Positions 16,585 to 24,982 of a stretch of 64,000 nucleotides of DNA are shown in pieces. The stretch is taken from NCBI RefSeq assembly GCF_049686335.1, contig NZ_JBAVHX010000034.1, forward strand, positions 62,001-126,000, written 5' to 3'. The stretch is from Buttiauxella sp049686335 (GTDB lineage: Bacteria; Pseudomonadota; Gammaproteobacteria; Enterobacterales; Enterobacteriaceae). The notes under the pieces are model-generated. The model ran no database searches. It saw nothing but the letters and a program-made list of their open reading frames with translations, and was not told the DNA's origin. A program made the translations under genes and the position numbers. How positions within the stretch are numbered: position 1 is the first letter of the stretch; each line of letters opens with the position of its first letter.

Positions 16585-17468
16585 TGGTAGCGCACCTTAC
16601 GTTCCACGAAACGGAACTGAATAACCGTCAGGATGATGACCAGGAACATCAGCACCACGGATTGTGCTGCCGATGTCGAGAGGTCGAGTCCGGCAAAACC
16701 TTCGCGATAAATTTTGTAGATAAGCGTGGTGGTCGCCTGTACCGGGCCACCGCCAGTTGCGGCGTCGATAACCGGAAACGTATCGAAAAACGCGTATACC
16801 AGATTGACCACCAGCAGGAAGAAACTCACCGGTGCGATCAACGGCAGCGAAAGTTTAAAGAAACGGCGCACCGGCCCGGCGCCATCAATAGATGCGGCTT
16901 CGATTAACGAGCGCGGGATGGACTGAAGAGCGGCAAAGAAAAACAGGAAGTTATAGCTGATTTGCTTCCATACCGAGGCGAACACCACCAGGAACATCGC
17001 CTGACCACTGTTTTGCGCATGGTTCCAGTGATAACCAAACTCTTCCAGTACGTGGGTTATCAGCCCGCGCCCCGGGTTAAACAGGAAAATCCACAGCACG
17101 GCGGCAATCGCCGGCGCCACCGCATAAGGCAGCAGCATTAAGGTTTGATAAATACGGCTGCCGCGCACGACATAATCAGTGAGAGCGGCGAAAAAGAGCG
17201 ACACCAGCAGGCCGCTACCCGCCACTAATCCACTGAAAATTAAGGTGGTGTAGAAAGAGTCGAGATAGTAGCTGTCGTGGAAAAGCTGTTTGAAATTTTC
17301 CAGCCCGACAAACGTGCTCGAAAGACCAAACGGATCGACATTTTGCAGTGAATACCACAACGCTTCTCCGGCAGGCCAGATGAAAAAGATAATGGTGATA
17401 ATCAGTTGCGGCAGCACTAGCGCATAAGGAAGCCAGCCGGAACGAAATACCGGACGAGATGATGACAT
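16581..17468 (-). CDS. ugpA: sn-Glycerol-3-phosphate ABC transporter permease UgpA
   Basis: Inner-membrane permease of 295 residues, equal to E. coli UgpA, with six membrane segments. The EAA loop is EAASIDGAGPVRRFFKLSLP. ATG 17468 (MSSSRPVFRSGWLP) is the homologous start. The reading frame stays open upstream only because the preceding hairpin array has a 33-base period; those residues (LLPLLGERG repeats) are not protein. The array separates ugpA from ugpB. Confidence 0.96.
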   Translation of the reverse strand: MSSSRPVFRSGWLPYALVLPQLIITIIFFIWPAGEALWYSLQNVDPFGLSSTFVGLENFKQLFHDSYYLDSFYTTLIFSGLVAGSGLLVSLFFAALTDYVVRGSRIYQTLMLLPYAVAPAIAAVLWIFLFNPGRGLITHVLEEFGYHWNHAQNSGQAMFLVVFASVWKQISYNFLFFFAALQSIPRSLIEAASIDGAGPVRRFFKLSLPLIAPVSFFLLVVNLVYAFFDTFPVIDAATGGGPVQATTTLIYKIYREGFAGLDLSTSAAQSVVLMFLVIILTVIQFRFVERKVRYQ

Positions 17469-17497
17469 AAGACAGCTCTTGTATGTGTTATTGGGCG

Positions 17498-17676
17498 CCC
17501 TCACCCCGACCCTCTCCCCCAGGAGAGGGAGAAAAAAAGTTCCCCTCGCCCCCAGGAGAGGGAGCAACAAAGATCCCCTCTCCCTCAGCAGAGGGAGAAA
17601 AGAAGATCCCCTTTCCCCCAGCAGAGGGAGCAACAAAGTTCCCCTCTCCCTCAGGGAGAGGGTTAGGGTGAGGGTT
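17498..17676. repeat. Capped C/T-rich hairpin array inside the ugp operon (five hairpins)
   Basis: From left to right: an end cap CCCTCACCCCGA; five hairpins of the CCCTCTCCC...GGGAGAGGG type, separated by A-rich 10-base spacers (AAAAAAAGTT, CAACAAAGAT, AAAAGAAGAT, CAACAAAGTT); and a mirror cap TTAGGGTGAGGG. The repeat unit is about 33 bases. The first hairpin contains CCAGGAGAGGG, inner ones CAGCAGAGGG and the last CAGGGAGAGGG. It lies between ugpB and ugpA and would be transcribed. Confidence 0.9.
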
Positions 17677-17680
17677 GTTT

Positions 17681-19000
17681 TCAGGACTTAGTCGACTGCT
17701 CGAAACGGCGCAGCAATTGATTACCGCGTTCAACCGCGCTGTCTAACGCTTGTTGAGGGGTTTTCTTGCCGGTCCACACTGATTCCAGTTCTTCGTCCAC
17801 GATGGTACGAATCTGCGGCATATTGCCCAGACGCAAACCTTTGGTGAATGGCAATGGTGGCTTGTTCAGCATCTGGCGCGTCGCAATGTCAGCACCTGGG
17901 TTTTTCTCGTAGAAACCTTGCTCACGCGTCAGATCGTAAGCCGCTTTGGTGATAGGCAGGTAACCGGTTTTCTGGTGCCATTCCGCTGCGATTTCTGGTT
18001 TGGCGAGGAATTGCATGAACTCAGCAACGCCTTTGTAAGTCGCGGCGTCTTTGCCCTGCATCACCCACAAACTGGCCCCACCAATGATGGCGTTTTGTGG
18101 CGCGTTCGGGATAGAGGAATCGTAAGGCATCATGCCCACGCCGTAGTTGAATTTGGCGTACTGACGGATATCAGCCAGCGAGCCAGAAGAAGCGGTGGTG
18201 ATCGCACAATCCCCGTTGTAGAACTTCTCGGTGGATTCGTCTTTACGGCCAAAGTAGCTGAAATCCCCTTTCTTGTTCAGTTCCTGGAGCATGGCGATGT
18301 GTTTCACCTGCTCAGGTTTGTTGAACTCCAGCACCGCCTCAGTGCCGTCAAAGCCGTTGTTTTTCGTGGCAACCGGCAGGCCGTTCCAGGCACTGAAGTT
18401 TTCAATCTGAATCCAACCCTGCCAGCCACTGGCGTAGCCGCATTTCATGCCCGCAGCTTTCAGTTTGGCGGTGTACTCAGCCAAATCCTGCCAGGTTTTT
18501 GGTGGCTGGTCCGGATTCAGACCGGCTTTCTTAAAGGCGTCTTTGTTGTAATAGAGAACCGGCGTGGAGCTGTTAAACGGCTGGGAGAGCAAATGGCCGG
18601 TTTTTGAATCGGTGTAGTAACCGGAAACCGTCGGGACAAACTGGGATTCGTCAAACTTAATGCCTGCATCGTTAAAGACTTCATACACCGGCTTGATCGC
18701 TTTCGAAGCCATCATGGTTGCAGTACCGACTTCATACACTTGCAGAATTGCCGGGGCGTTACCCGAGCGGAAGGCCGCAATCCCTGCCGCCAGGTTTTGT
18801 TCGTAGTTGCCTTTATAAACCGGGACAATTTTGTAGTCAGGATGGGTCTGGTTAAAGCGTTGTGCTAAAGAGTCCACTTCTTTACCCAGTTCACCTTCCA
18901 TCGAGTGCCAGAAAGGAATTGAGGTGGCGGCGATAGCGTTGCTACTAAGTACGCATCCAAGCGCAAGGCAAAGTGCTGTACGTCGTAATGATGCAGTCAT
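17681..19000 (-). CDS. ugpB: sn-Glycerol-3-phosphate periplasmic binding protein UgpB
   Basis: Periplasmic receptor for glycerol-3-phosphate and glycerophosphodiesters, 439 residues (E. coli 438). The signal peptide is MTASLRRTALCLALGCVLSSNAIA. The CUT1 binding-protein fold follows, with WHSMEGELGKEVDSL near the N-terminus, ITTASSGSLADIRQYA and GGASLWVMQGKD. It is the first gene of ugpBAECQ, separated from ugpA by the hairpin array and preceded by Pho boxes. Confidence 0.97.
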   Translation of the reverse strand: MTASLRRTALCLALGCVLSSNAIAATSIPFWHSMEGELGKEVDSLAQRFNQTHPDYKIVPVYKGNYEQNLAAGIAAFRSGNAPAILQVYEVGTATMMASKAIKPVYEVFNDAGIKFDESQFVPTVSGYYTDSKTGHLLSQPFNSSTPVLYYNKDAFKKAGLNPDQPPKTWQDLAEYTAKLKAAGMKCGYASGWQGWIQIENFSAWNGLPVATKNNGFDGTEAVLEFNKPEQVKHIAMLQELNKKGDFSYFGRKDESTEKFYNGDCAITTASSGSLADIRQYAKFNYGVGMMPYDSSIPNAPQNAIIGGASLWVMQGKDAATYKGVAEFMQFLAKPEIAAEWHQKTGYLPITKAAYDLTREQGFYEKNPGADIATRQMLNKPPLPFTKGLRLGNMPQIRTIVDEELESVWTGKKTPQQALDSAVERGNQLLRRFEQSTKS

Positions 19001-19065
19001 GTCTTATCTCTCTAGTTATGAGGCATTTAAGCTGCGCGAAAGTACGCGTTTTTGTTCGCATCAAA

Positions 19066-19120
19066 ACATGACATGCGCGTATGACAGTAAAATAACCATC
19101 AGGTGACAGGATCGTGACAG
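19066..19120 (-). promoter_or_regulatory. Pho boxes upstream of ugpB
   Basis: On the minus strand, CTGTCACGATC is followed directly by CTGTCACCTGA (about 19099-19120), an 11-base direct repeat of the CTGTCAT type bound by PhoB. A second pair, CTGTCATACGCGCATGTCATG, is at 19067-19087. Phosphate starvation would activate the operon through PhoBR, as in E. coli ugp. Confidence 0.8.
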
Positions 19121-19153
19121 AGAGGTTAAAGAAAGTAGTAAAAGTGATGACAT

Positions 19154-19181
19154 AAAAAAAGGAGCCCGCAGGCTCCTTCAC
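19154..19181 (-). terminator. Terminator of the liv operon
   Basis: On the minus strand, GAAGGAGCC / GGCTCCTTTTTTT forms a compact stem with a TGCG loop and a seven-T run, 15 bases after the livF stop. It is a strong intrinsic terminator. Confidence 0.9.
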
Positions 19182-19195
19182 GATTAAGCAATCAA

Positions 19196-19909
19196 TTATC
19201 CGCCGAGATAAGCGCTACGTACCGCTTCGTTAGCCAGCAGCGCGTCGCCGGTATCTTCCAGTACGACGTGACCGTTCTCCAGCACGTAGCCCCGGTCAGC
19301 AAGCTTCAACGCCTGGTTGGCGTTCTGCTCGACGAGGAAGATAGTCATGCCTTCGCTACGCAGTTGCTCGATGGTATCGAAAATCTGCTGAATGATGATT
19401 GGCGCCAGGCCAAGCGATGGCTCGTCCAGCAACAGCAAGCGCGGCTGGCTCATCAACGCACGGCCAATCGCCAGCATCTGCTGCTCGCCACCGGACATGG
19501 TGCCCGCACGCTGAATGCGGCGCTCTTGCAGGCGGGGGAACAGTTCATAAACGCGTTGGATGCGTTCCTGATACTGGTCTCGCTCAGCGAAGAAACCGCC
19601 CATCGCCAGGTTCTCTTCCACCGTCATGCGTGAGAACACACGGCGACCTTCCGGCACAATCGCCACCGCTTCACGCATGATGCGCGCGGTGTGCCAGTCG
19701 GTGATGTCTTTGCCATCAAAAGTAATTTTGCCGCTGGAAGCGCGCGGGTCGCCGCACAACGTGCCGAGCAGCGTCGTTTTGCCCGCGCCATTCGCGCCAA
19801 TCAGGGTCACAATCTCACCCTGTTTGATATGTAAACTGACTCCGTGCAGCGCCTGAATTTTTCCGTAATGGGCGCTCACCTGGTCAAATGACAACATGAT
19901 ATTTTCCAT
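19196..19909 (-). CDS. livF: Branched-chain amino acid ABC transporter ATPase LivF
   Basis: One of the two ATPases of the LIV-I/LS system for Leu, Ile and Val uptake. It is 237 residues, as in E. coli, with Walker A GANGAGKTT, Q-loop IVPEGRRVFSRMTV, signature MSGGEQQMLAIGRAL, Walker B LLLLDEPSLGLAP and H-loop LVEQNANQAL. ATG 19909 (MENIML) is chosen by homology; an in-frame ATG at 19924 would add five residues. It is the last gene of livKHMGF. Confidence 0.97.
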   Translation of the reverse strand: MENIMLSFDQVSAHYGKIQALHGVSLHIKQGEIVTLIGANGAGKTTLLGTLCGDPRASSGKITFDGKDITDWHTARIMREAVAIVPEGRRVFSRMTVEENLAMGGFFAERDQYQERIQRVYELFPRLQERRIQRAGTMSGGEQQMLAIGRALMSQPRLLLLDEPSLGLAPIIIQQIFDTIEQLRSEGMTIFLVEQNANQALKLADRGYVLENGHVVLEDTGDALLANEAVRSAYLGG

Positions 19910-19926
19910 CTTTGCCTCGCCCATTC

Positions 19927-20694
19927 TTATGCTTCACCCAGATACGCGCGGATTACGTCAGGGTTATTACGGATTTGCTCCGGTGTGCCGTTCGCAAGCG
20001 GCGTCCCCTGGTTCACAACGTAGATCCGGTCAGAAATGCCCATCACCAGTTTCATATCATGCTCAATTAACAGCACGGTGGTGTTGTGGTGGTTACGTAA
20101 CTCCATGATCAGCTCATCGAGTTCGTGCGTTTCTTTCGGGTTAAGGCCTGCGGCAGGTTCATCCAGCATCAGGATTTCTGGCAGCGTGACCATGCAGCGC
20201 GCAATCTCCAGACGACGCTGATCGCCATACGCAAGGTTGCTTGCCTGGCGGTTTGCCTGCTCAAGCAGACCAATACGCTCAAGCCAGGTGGCGGCGCGGT
20301 CCAGCGCTTCGCTTTGGGCACGACGGAAGCCAGGTGTTTTCAGCAAGCCTGAGAACACGCCGGTTTTCAGCTGCTGATGTTGAGCCACCAGCAGGTTTTC
20401 AATTACGGTCATTTCACGGAACAGACGCACGTGCTGGAAAGTACGCACCACGCCCATTCGCGCAATTTGCTGGCCCGGCAGACCTTCAAGATGCTGATCA
20501 CGCAACATGATGGTGCCGCCTGACGGCTTATAGAAACCGGTCAGGCAGTTGAACACGGTGGTTTTACCGGCACCATTGGGGCCGATTAACGACACAATTT
20601 CTTGAGGATGCAGTTCCAGAGAAACATTGTTTACAGCGAGCAGGCCGCCGAAACGCATCATCAGACCGTTTACGGATAACAATGGCTGACTCAT
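19927..20694 (-). CDS. livG: Branched-chain amino acid ABC transporter ATPase LivG
   Basis: The second ATPase of the Leu/Ile/Val importer, 255 residues, equal to E. coli LivG. Walker A GPNGAGKTTVFNCLTG, signature NLAYGDQRRLEIARCMV, Walker B ILMLDEPAAGLNP and H-loop LIEHDMKLVMGI are in order. Its ATG overlaps the livM stop by four bases. Confidence 0.97.
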   Translation of the reverse strand: MSQPLLSVNGLMMRFGGLLAVNNVSLELHPQEIVSLIGPNGAGKTTVFNCLTGFYKPSGGTIMLRDQHLEGLPGQQIARMGVVRTFQHVRLFREMTVIENLLVAQHQQLKTGVFSGLLKTPGFRRAQSEALDRAATWLERIGLLEQANRQASNLAYGDQRRLEIARCMVTLPEILMLDEPAAGLNPKETHELDELIMELRNHHNTTVLLIEHDMKLVMGISDRIYVVNQGTPLANGTPEQIRNNPDVIRAYLGEA

Positions 20695-21977
20695 GCCTGC
20701 TCTCCTTTGACTTGTTCCACTTGTTCTTTCTTCAGCTTCAATTGCGGACGTGTCATCGGCAGCAAACCTTGTGGACGCCAGATCATCATCAGCACCATCA
20801 GGCCACCCAGCACCAACATGCTGTATTCGTTCAGATCACGCATCAACTCGCGGGAAACCACCAGCAGCACGGCGGCGAGGATAACGGCAAACTGCGAGCC
20901 CATCCCACCCAGAACCACGATTGCCAGCACGAATGCCGACTCAGCAAAGGTGAATGATTCCGGACTCACAAAGCCCTGACGTGCAGCAAACAGCGTACCG
21001 GCAAAACCAGCAAACGCGGCGCTGATGGTAAATGCAGTCAGCTTAATGCGCGTTGGGTTCAGACCCAGTGAACGACAGGCGATTTCATCTTCACGCAACG
21101 CTTCCCACGCACGACCCAGCGGCATACGCAGCAGGCGGTTAATCACAAACAGCGACAGCACCACCAGCAACAGGGCGACGAGGTAGAGGAAGATAATGCG
21201 ATCGCCGGGGTTATAGGCGACGTTGAAGAAGTTGCTGAAGGTATCCCAGCCCCCTTCACGTGCGCTGCGGCTGAACTCCAGGCCAAACAGCGTTGGCTTT
21301 GGGATCTGGCTGATGCCGTTCGGGCCACCGGTAATTTCGGTGTTGTTGAGCAGCAGAATACGGACGATTTCACCGAAACCGAGCGTCACAATCGCCAGAT
21401 AGTCACCGCGTAAACGCAGCACCGGGAAGCCCAGCAGGAAACCTGCAGCAGCCGAAACCAGGCCTGCAATCGGCAGACATGTCCAGAATCCCAGACCGTA
21501 ATAGTGGTTGAGCAATGCGAAGGTGTAGGCGCCGATGGCGTAGAAGCCGCCGTAACCCAGCACCAGCAAGCCAGATAAACCGACCACCACGTTCAGACCA
21601 AGGCCGAGGATAATGTAGATCATCGTCAGTGTTGCGATGTCGACCGTACCGCGTGACACGACAAACGGCCAGGCCACAGCCAGCACCAACAACGCCAGCA
21701 AGAACAGTTTCTGTTTTGGTGTGGAGCCGTCTAACGCAGGCAGCACAAACTTCGGGCCGGAGACTTTTTTCATACCTTTCTGGAAGGCAGGGCGCAATAA
21801 CTGGAAGACGAAAACAATCGCCGTACCTATCAGAACCCATTCCCAGCGCACTGATTCGGCGCTGTTTACCACAAGCTTAGTGCCGTCGAGGCTCAGCTGT
21901 ACGCCCATAAAGACGCCAGCCAGAACGAAGAAGATAGCCGCCGAAAGGAGTGCTAAAACAACATGCATCGGTTTCAT
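20691..21977 (-). CDS. livM: Branched-chain amino acid ABC transporter permease LivM
   Basis: Inner-membrane permease, 428 residues (E. coli 425). An N-terminal extension with two membrane segments precedes the LivHM core (GLGLNVVVGLSGLLVLGYGGFYAIGAY) and the cytoplasmic loop GRAWEALREDEIACRSLGLNP that docks to the ATPases. It forms the channel with LivH. It overlaps livH and livG by ATGA junctions. Confidence 0.97.
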   Translation of the reverse strand: MKPMHVVLALLSAAIFFVLAGVFMGVQLSLDGTKLVVNSAESVRWEWVLIGTAIVFVFQLLRPAFQKGMKKVSGPKFVLPALDGSTPKQKLFLLALLVLAVAWPFVVSRGTVDIATLTMIYIILGLGLNVVVGLSGLLVLGYGGFYAIGAYTFALLNHYYGLGFWTCLPIAGLVSAAAGFLLGFPVLRLRGDYLAIVTLGFGEIVRILLLNNTEITGGPNGISQIPKPTLFGLEFSRSAREGGWDTFSNFFNVAYNPGDRIIFLYLVALLLVVLSLFVINRLLRMPLGRAWEALREDEIACRSLGLNPTRIKLTAFTISAAFAGFAGTLFAARQGFVSPESFTFAESAFVLAIVVLGGMGSQFAVILAAVLLVVSRELMRDLNEYSMLVLGGLMVLMMIWRPQGLLPMTRPQLKLKKEQVEQVKGEQA

Positions 21978-22900
21978 ACTTTTTCGACCTCCGGACGGCC
22001 CAGGATACCGGTAGGCATCACCAGCAGGACGACAATCAGCAGCGCAAAGGAAACCACATCTTTGTATTCAGTACTCAGATACGCCGAGGTCAGCGCTTCC
22101 GCAACACCTAAGATCAGGCCACCAATCATCGCACCAGGAATACTGCCGATACCGCCAAGAACCGCGGCGGTGAAGGCTTTCATACCTGCCATAAAGCCGA
22201 TGTACGGGTTGATAACGCCGTAGAACTGGCCGAGCAGGACGCCCGCAACCGCCGCCATTGCCGCACCAATCACAAAGGTCAGAGAGATAACGCGGTCAGT
22301 GTTAATGCCGAGCAGGCTCGCCATTTTCAAATCTTCTGCACACGCGCGGCAGGCGCGGCCCATGCGCGAGTAACGAATAAACAGCGTCAACGCCAGCATC
22401 GCCAGGAACGTCACCACCCAAATAACCAACTGCATAGTCGTGATGGTTGCGGTGAAGTTTTCGCTCGCTCCGATAACCCACTGGCCGTTAAACAGGCTTG
22501 GCAGTGCGATGTCGCGCGAACCTTCAGTGAGGCTAACGTAGTTTTGCAGGAAGATGGACATACCGATGGCAGAGATCAGTGCAATCAGACGCTTAGAATT
22601 ACGAACGGGTTTATACGCGACGCGTTCGATGCTCCAGCCGTAAGCACTGGCGATGACAATTGCACCAATGAAACCGGCACCGACCAGCATCCAGCCCACA
22701 TCAATGCCCAGCATCATCAGCGCTGCGATGATCATAAACGAGACGTAGCTGCCAATCATGTAGACCTCGCCGTGGGCGAAGTTGATCATGCCGATAATGC
22801 CGTAAACCATGGTGTAACCGATGGCGATCAGCGCGTAGGTGCTGCCCAGCGTGACGCCGTTAAACATCTGCTGCAGGAAGTAGAGGAACTGCTCGGACAT
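21974..22900 (-). CDS. livH: Branched-chain amino acid ABC transporter permease LivH
   Basis: Inner-membrane permease of 308 residues, equal to E. coli LivH. Hydrophobic segments are seen throughout, with the family signature YALIAIGYTMVYGIIGMINFAHGE at the N-terminus and GRACRACAEDLKMASLLGIN as the ATPase-docking loop. It is separated from livK by 73 bases holding a hairpin. Confidence 0.97.
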   Translation of the reverse strand: MSEQFLYFLQQMFNGVTLGSTYALIAIGYTMVYGIIGMINFAHGEVYMIGSYVSFMIIAALMMLGIDVGWMLVGAGFIGAIVIASAYGWSIERVAYKPVRNSKRLIALISAIGMSIFLQNYVSLTEGSRDIALPSLFNGQWVIGASENFTATITTMQLVIWVVTFLAMLALTLFIRYSRMGRACRACAEDLKMASLLGINTDRVISLTFVIGAAMAAVAGVLLGQFYGVINPYIGFMAGMKAFTAAVLGGIGSIPGAMIGGLILGVAEALTSAYLSTEYKDVVSFALLIVVLLVMPTGILGRPEVEKV

Positions 22901-22918
22901 ACAATGACCTTATTTATT

Positions 22919-22949
22919 CCCTCTCCGACGCATAGCCGCCGGAGAGGAG
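22919..22949 (-). promoter_or_regulatory. Hairpin between livK and livH
   Basis: An 8-bp stem CCTCTCCG / CGGAGAGG with a 12-base loop lies after the livK stop, with no U-tract. Its arms resemble the C/T-rich hairpins of the arrays elsewhere in the window. It probably marks the 3' boundary of abundant livK mRNA; this role is inferred. Confidence 0.6.
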
Positions 22950-22973
22950 GGATGACCCAGAATGACTGGCGAC

Positions 22974-24086
22974 TTACTTCTTCGCTACGGAAGACGAACC
23001 GTCGGCATGCCACTGGAAGACACCAAATTCAAATCCCTTCAGATCGCCTTTCTCATCCCAGTTCAGCGGCCCAATCACGGTTTTCGCACCGTTTGCTTTT
23101 AAATCTTTAATTAAATCTGCAGGTTCTTCGCTACCGGTACGCTCAAGAGCGGTCGCCAGAGACTGAACGGCTGCATATGTGATCCACACGTACGGGCCGC
23201 TTGGATCTTTCTTCTGCGCTTTCAGCTCATCTACGATAGCTTTGTTGGCGACGTCCTGGTCATAGCGTTTTGGCATCGTGACTAACATGCCTTCGCCCGC
23301 GGCACCCGCGATATTAGACAAAGATGCGTTACCCACACCTTCTGGTCCCATAAACTGAGTTTTCAGGCCAACAGCACGCGCCTGACGCAGGATCTGGCCC
23401 ATTTCCGGGTAATAGCCGCCGTAGTAAACGAAGTCGATATTTTCTTTTTGCAGGCGAGCCACCAGCGTGGAGAAGTCTTTGTCGCCCGCAGTGATACCGT
23501 CGAAGAAGACGATATCCGCGCCGCCTTTTTTCAGGCCGTCTTGTACAGAACGCGCCAGACCTTCACCGTATTGCTGTTTGTCATGAATGACGGCAATACG
23601 CTTCGGCTTCACGGTTTCAAGAATGTATTTAGCCGCGGTTGGACCTTGGGAAGAGTCCAGGCCTGCGGTGCGCATAATCATTTTGTAGCCGCGTTGAGTC
23701 AGCTCTGGGTTAGTCGCACCAGGGGTAATCATCAGAATGCCTTCGTCTTCGTAGATATCAGACGCAGGCTGAGTGGAAGAGGAGCACAGGTGGCCAATAA
23801 CGTAACGCACACCGTCGTTCACGATTTTGTTGGCAACCGCAACGGCTTGTTTTGGATCGCACGCATCGTCGTATTCAACCGCAACCAGTTTGTCGCCTTT
23901 GATGCCGCCCTTAGCATTGATATCTTTGATCGCCTGGCGCGCACCGTTGAACTCCATGTCGCCCCACTGCGCAACCGGCCCTGACATTGCACCAACAACC
24001 GCAACTTTAATGTCTGCTGCCGTTGCCGCGTGAGACACCGCCAAAGCAACCAACCCGGCGACTAATGTCTTCGCGTTTACCTTCAT
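22974..24086 (-). CDS. livK: Leucine-specific binding protein LivK
   Basis: Periplasmic leucine receptor, 370 residues (E. coli 369). The signal peptide is MKVNAKTLVAGLVALAVSHAATA. The mature part begins ADIKVAVVGAMSGPVAQWGD and contains the disulfide cysteines in DDACDPKQAV and GHLCSSSTQPASDIYEDEG. The GGGGATTC sequence used as Shine-Dalgarno lies 9 bases before ATG 24086; the same arrangement precedes livJ. It is the first gene of livKHMGF and about 80% identical by eye to LivJ. Confidence 0.96.
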   Translation of the reverse strand: MKVNAKTLVAGLVALAVSHAATAADIKVAVVGAMSGPVAQWGDMEFNGARQAIKDINAKGGIKGDKLVAVEYDDACDPKQAVAVANKIVNDGVRYVIGHLCSSSTQPASDIYEDEGILMITPGATNPELTQRGYKMIMRTAGLDSSQGPTAAKYILETVKPKRIAVIHDKQQYGEGLARSVQDGLKKGGADIVFFDGITAGDKDFSTLVARLQKENIDFVYYGGYYPEMGQILRQARAVGLKTQFMGPEGVGNASLSNIAGAAGEGMLVTMPKRYDQDVANKAIVDELKAQKKDPSGPYVWITYAAVQSLATALERTGSEEPADLIKDLKANGAKTVIGPLNWDEKGDLKGFEFGVFQWHADGSSSVAKK

Positions 24087-24505
24087 TCTTTGAATCCCCA
24101 TTTTTCGTGATTTTGTGGTTTTATTTTGGTTAAAAAGCATACTGTGCATTTTTCAACCTTTAACCATTTTTATGAGCGCCGTTAAGGGTTTAGCGTTAAT
24201 ATTTACAATATTTAAGGCTAAACTCTCTATTTTTCAGGCTATTAAGCAAAGATATTATTCTGTATTTGCTGATAGTTAAACAAAAAAAAGCAGCGTTTTC
24301 AGCATAAAATAGCGATACAAAGAGCGGAATAAAACACCAGGTTTTAGGGTTTTATACTGACCATTTTTCAATCCACCACTTATCAAACTGGCTTATGTTT
24401 GACGTAAAACTTAATCGTCTGGTATCTGGCAATTAAAAGATAAAGCGTCTGACGCAAATAAATTGGTTACACTCGGGGTTTTCCCGCTTTTTGGTTAGCT
24501 CGCTT
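24087..24505. promoter_or_regulatory. AT-rich divergent region between livK and panM
   Basis: This is a 419-base gene-free stretch. It is AT-rich with many A and T runs, as expected for an Lrp-controlled promoter such as E. coli livK, but no single operator could be named. TATACT at about 24353 may be a -10 element reading towards panM. No repeats or RNA genes are recognised here. Confidence 0.45.
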
Positions 24506-24886
24506 ATGAAACTCACCATCATTCGTCTGTTTGAGTGTAGTGCTCAGGATGAGATCGATCTTGCAAAGATCTGGCCGGAATATTCCAGCGCTTCGCTTAC
24601 CCTTAGTGATACCCACCGGATTTACGCTGCAAAATTTAACGACCGGTTGCTGGGCGCGGTTCGCGTCACACTGGCTGATACTGAAGGCGCTTTAGATTCG
24701 CTGCGGGTGCGTGAAATTACCCGTCGTCGTGGCGTGGGGCAGTATTTAATGGAAGAGGTGATTCGCAGTAATCCTGACATCACGCGATGGTGGATGAGCG
24801 ATGCAGGTGTGCAAGACCGTGATGTTATGACGGCGTTTATGCAGGCGGTTGGGTTTGAAGTTCAGAGTGGTGGCTGGAAGAAGTAA
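24506..24886 (+). CDS. panM: PanD regulatory/maturation factor PanM (PanZ)
   Basis: GNAT-fold protein that binds acetyl-CoA or CoA. It triggers self-cleavage of aspartate alpha-decarboxylase PanD and inhibits the mature enzyme, coupling pantothenate synthesis to CoA level. It is 126 residues (E. coli 127), with RVREITRRRGVGQYLMEEVI as the CoA-binding segment and the conserved ALDSLRVRE. ATG 24506 (MKLTIIRLF) is chosen by homology; its Shine-Dalgarno is weak. It is divergent from livK as in E. coli. Confidence 0.94.
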   Translation: MKLTIIRLFECSAQDEIDLAKIWPEYSSASLTLSDTHRIYAAKFNDRLLGAVRVTLADTEGALDSLRVREITRRRGVGQYLMEEVIRSNPDITRWWMSDAGVQDRDVMTAFMQAVGFEVQSGGWKK

Positions 24887-24892
24887 TTAAAC

Positions 24893-24976
24893 AACCCTCA
24901 CCCCGACCCTCTCCCTGAGGGAGAAGGGGGTTACCGAAAAATCCCCTCTCCTGGGAGAGGGTGAGGGTGAGGGCGT
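24893..24976. repeat. Capped C/T-rich hairpin array (two hairpins) after livJ
   Basis: End cap CCCTCACCCCGA, hairpin CCCTCTCCCTGAGGGAGAAGGG, a 15-base spacer, hairpin CCCTCTCCTGGGAGAGGG, then cap TGAGGGTGAGGG. It has the same end caps as the arrays at 17498-17676 and 52440-52661, but only two units. It fills the gap between convergent panM and livJ, where no other terminator is seen. Confidence 0.85.
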
Positions 24977-24982
24977 AAAAAC

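Noticed and set aside
17469..17636. Extended N-terminus of UgpA with LLPLLGERG repeats
   Set aside because: The frame is open only because the hairpin array has a 33-base period. The E. coli start MSSSRP lies at 17468.
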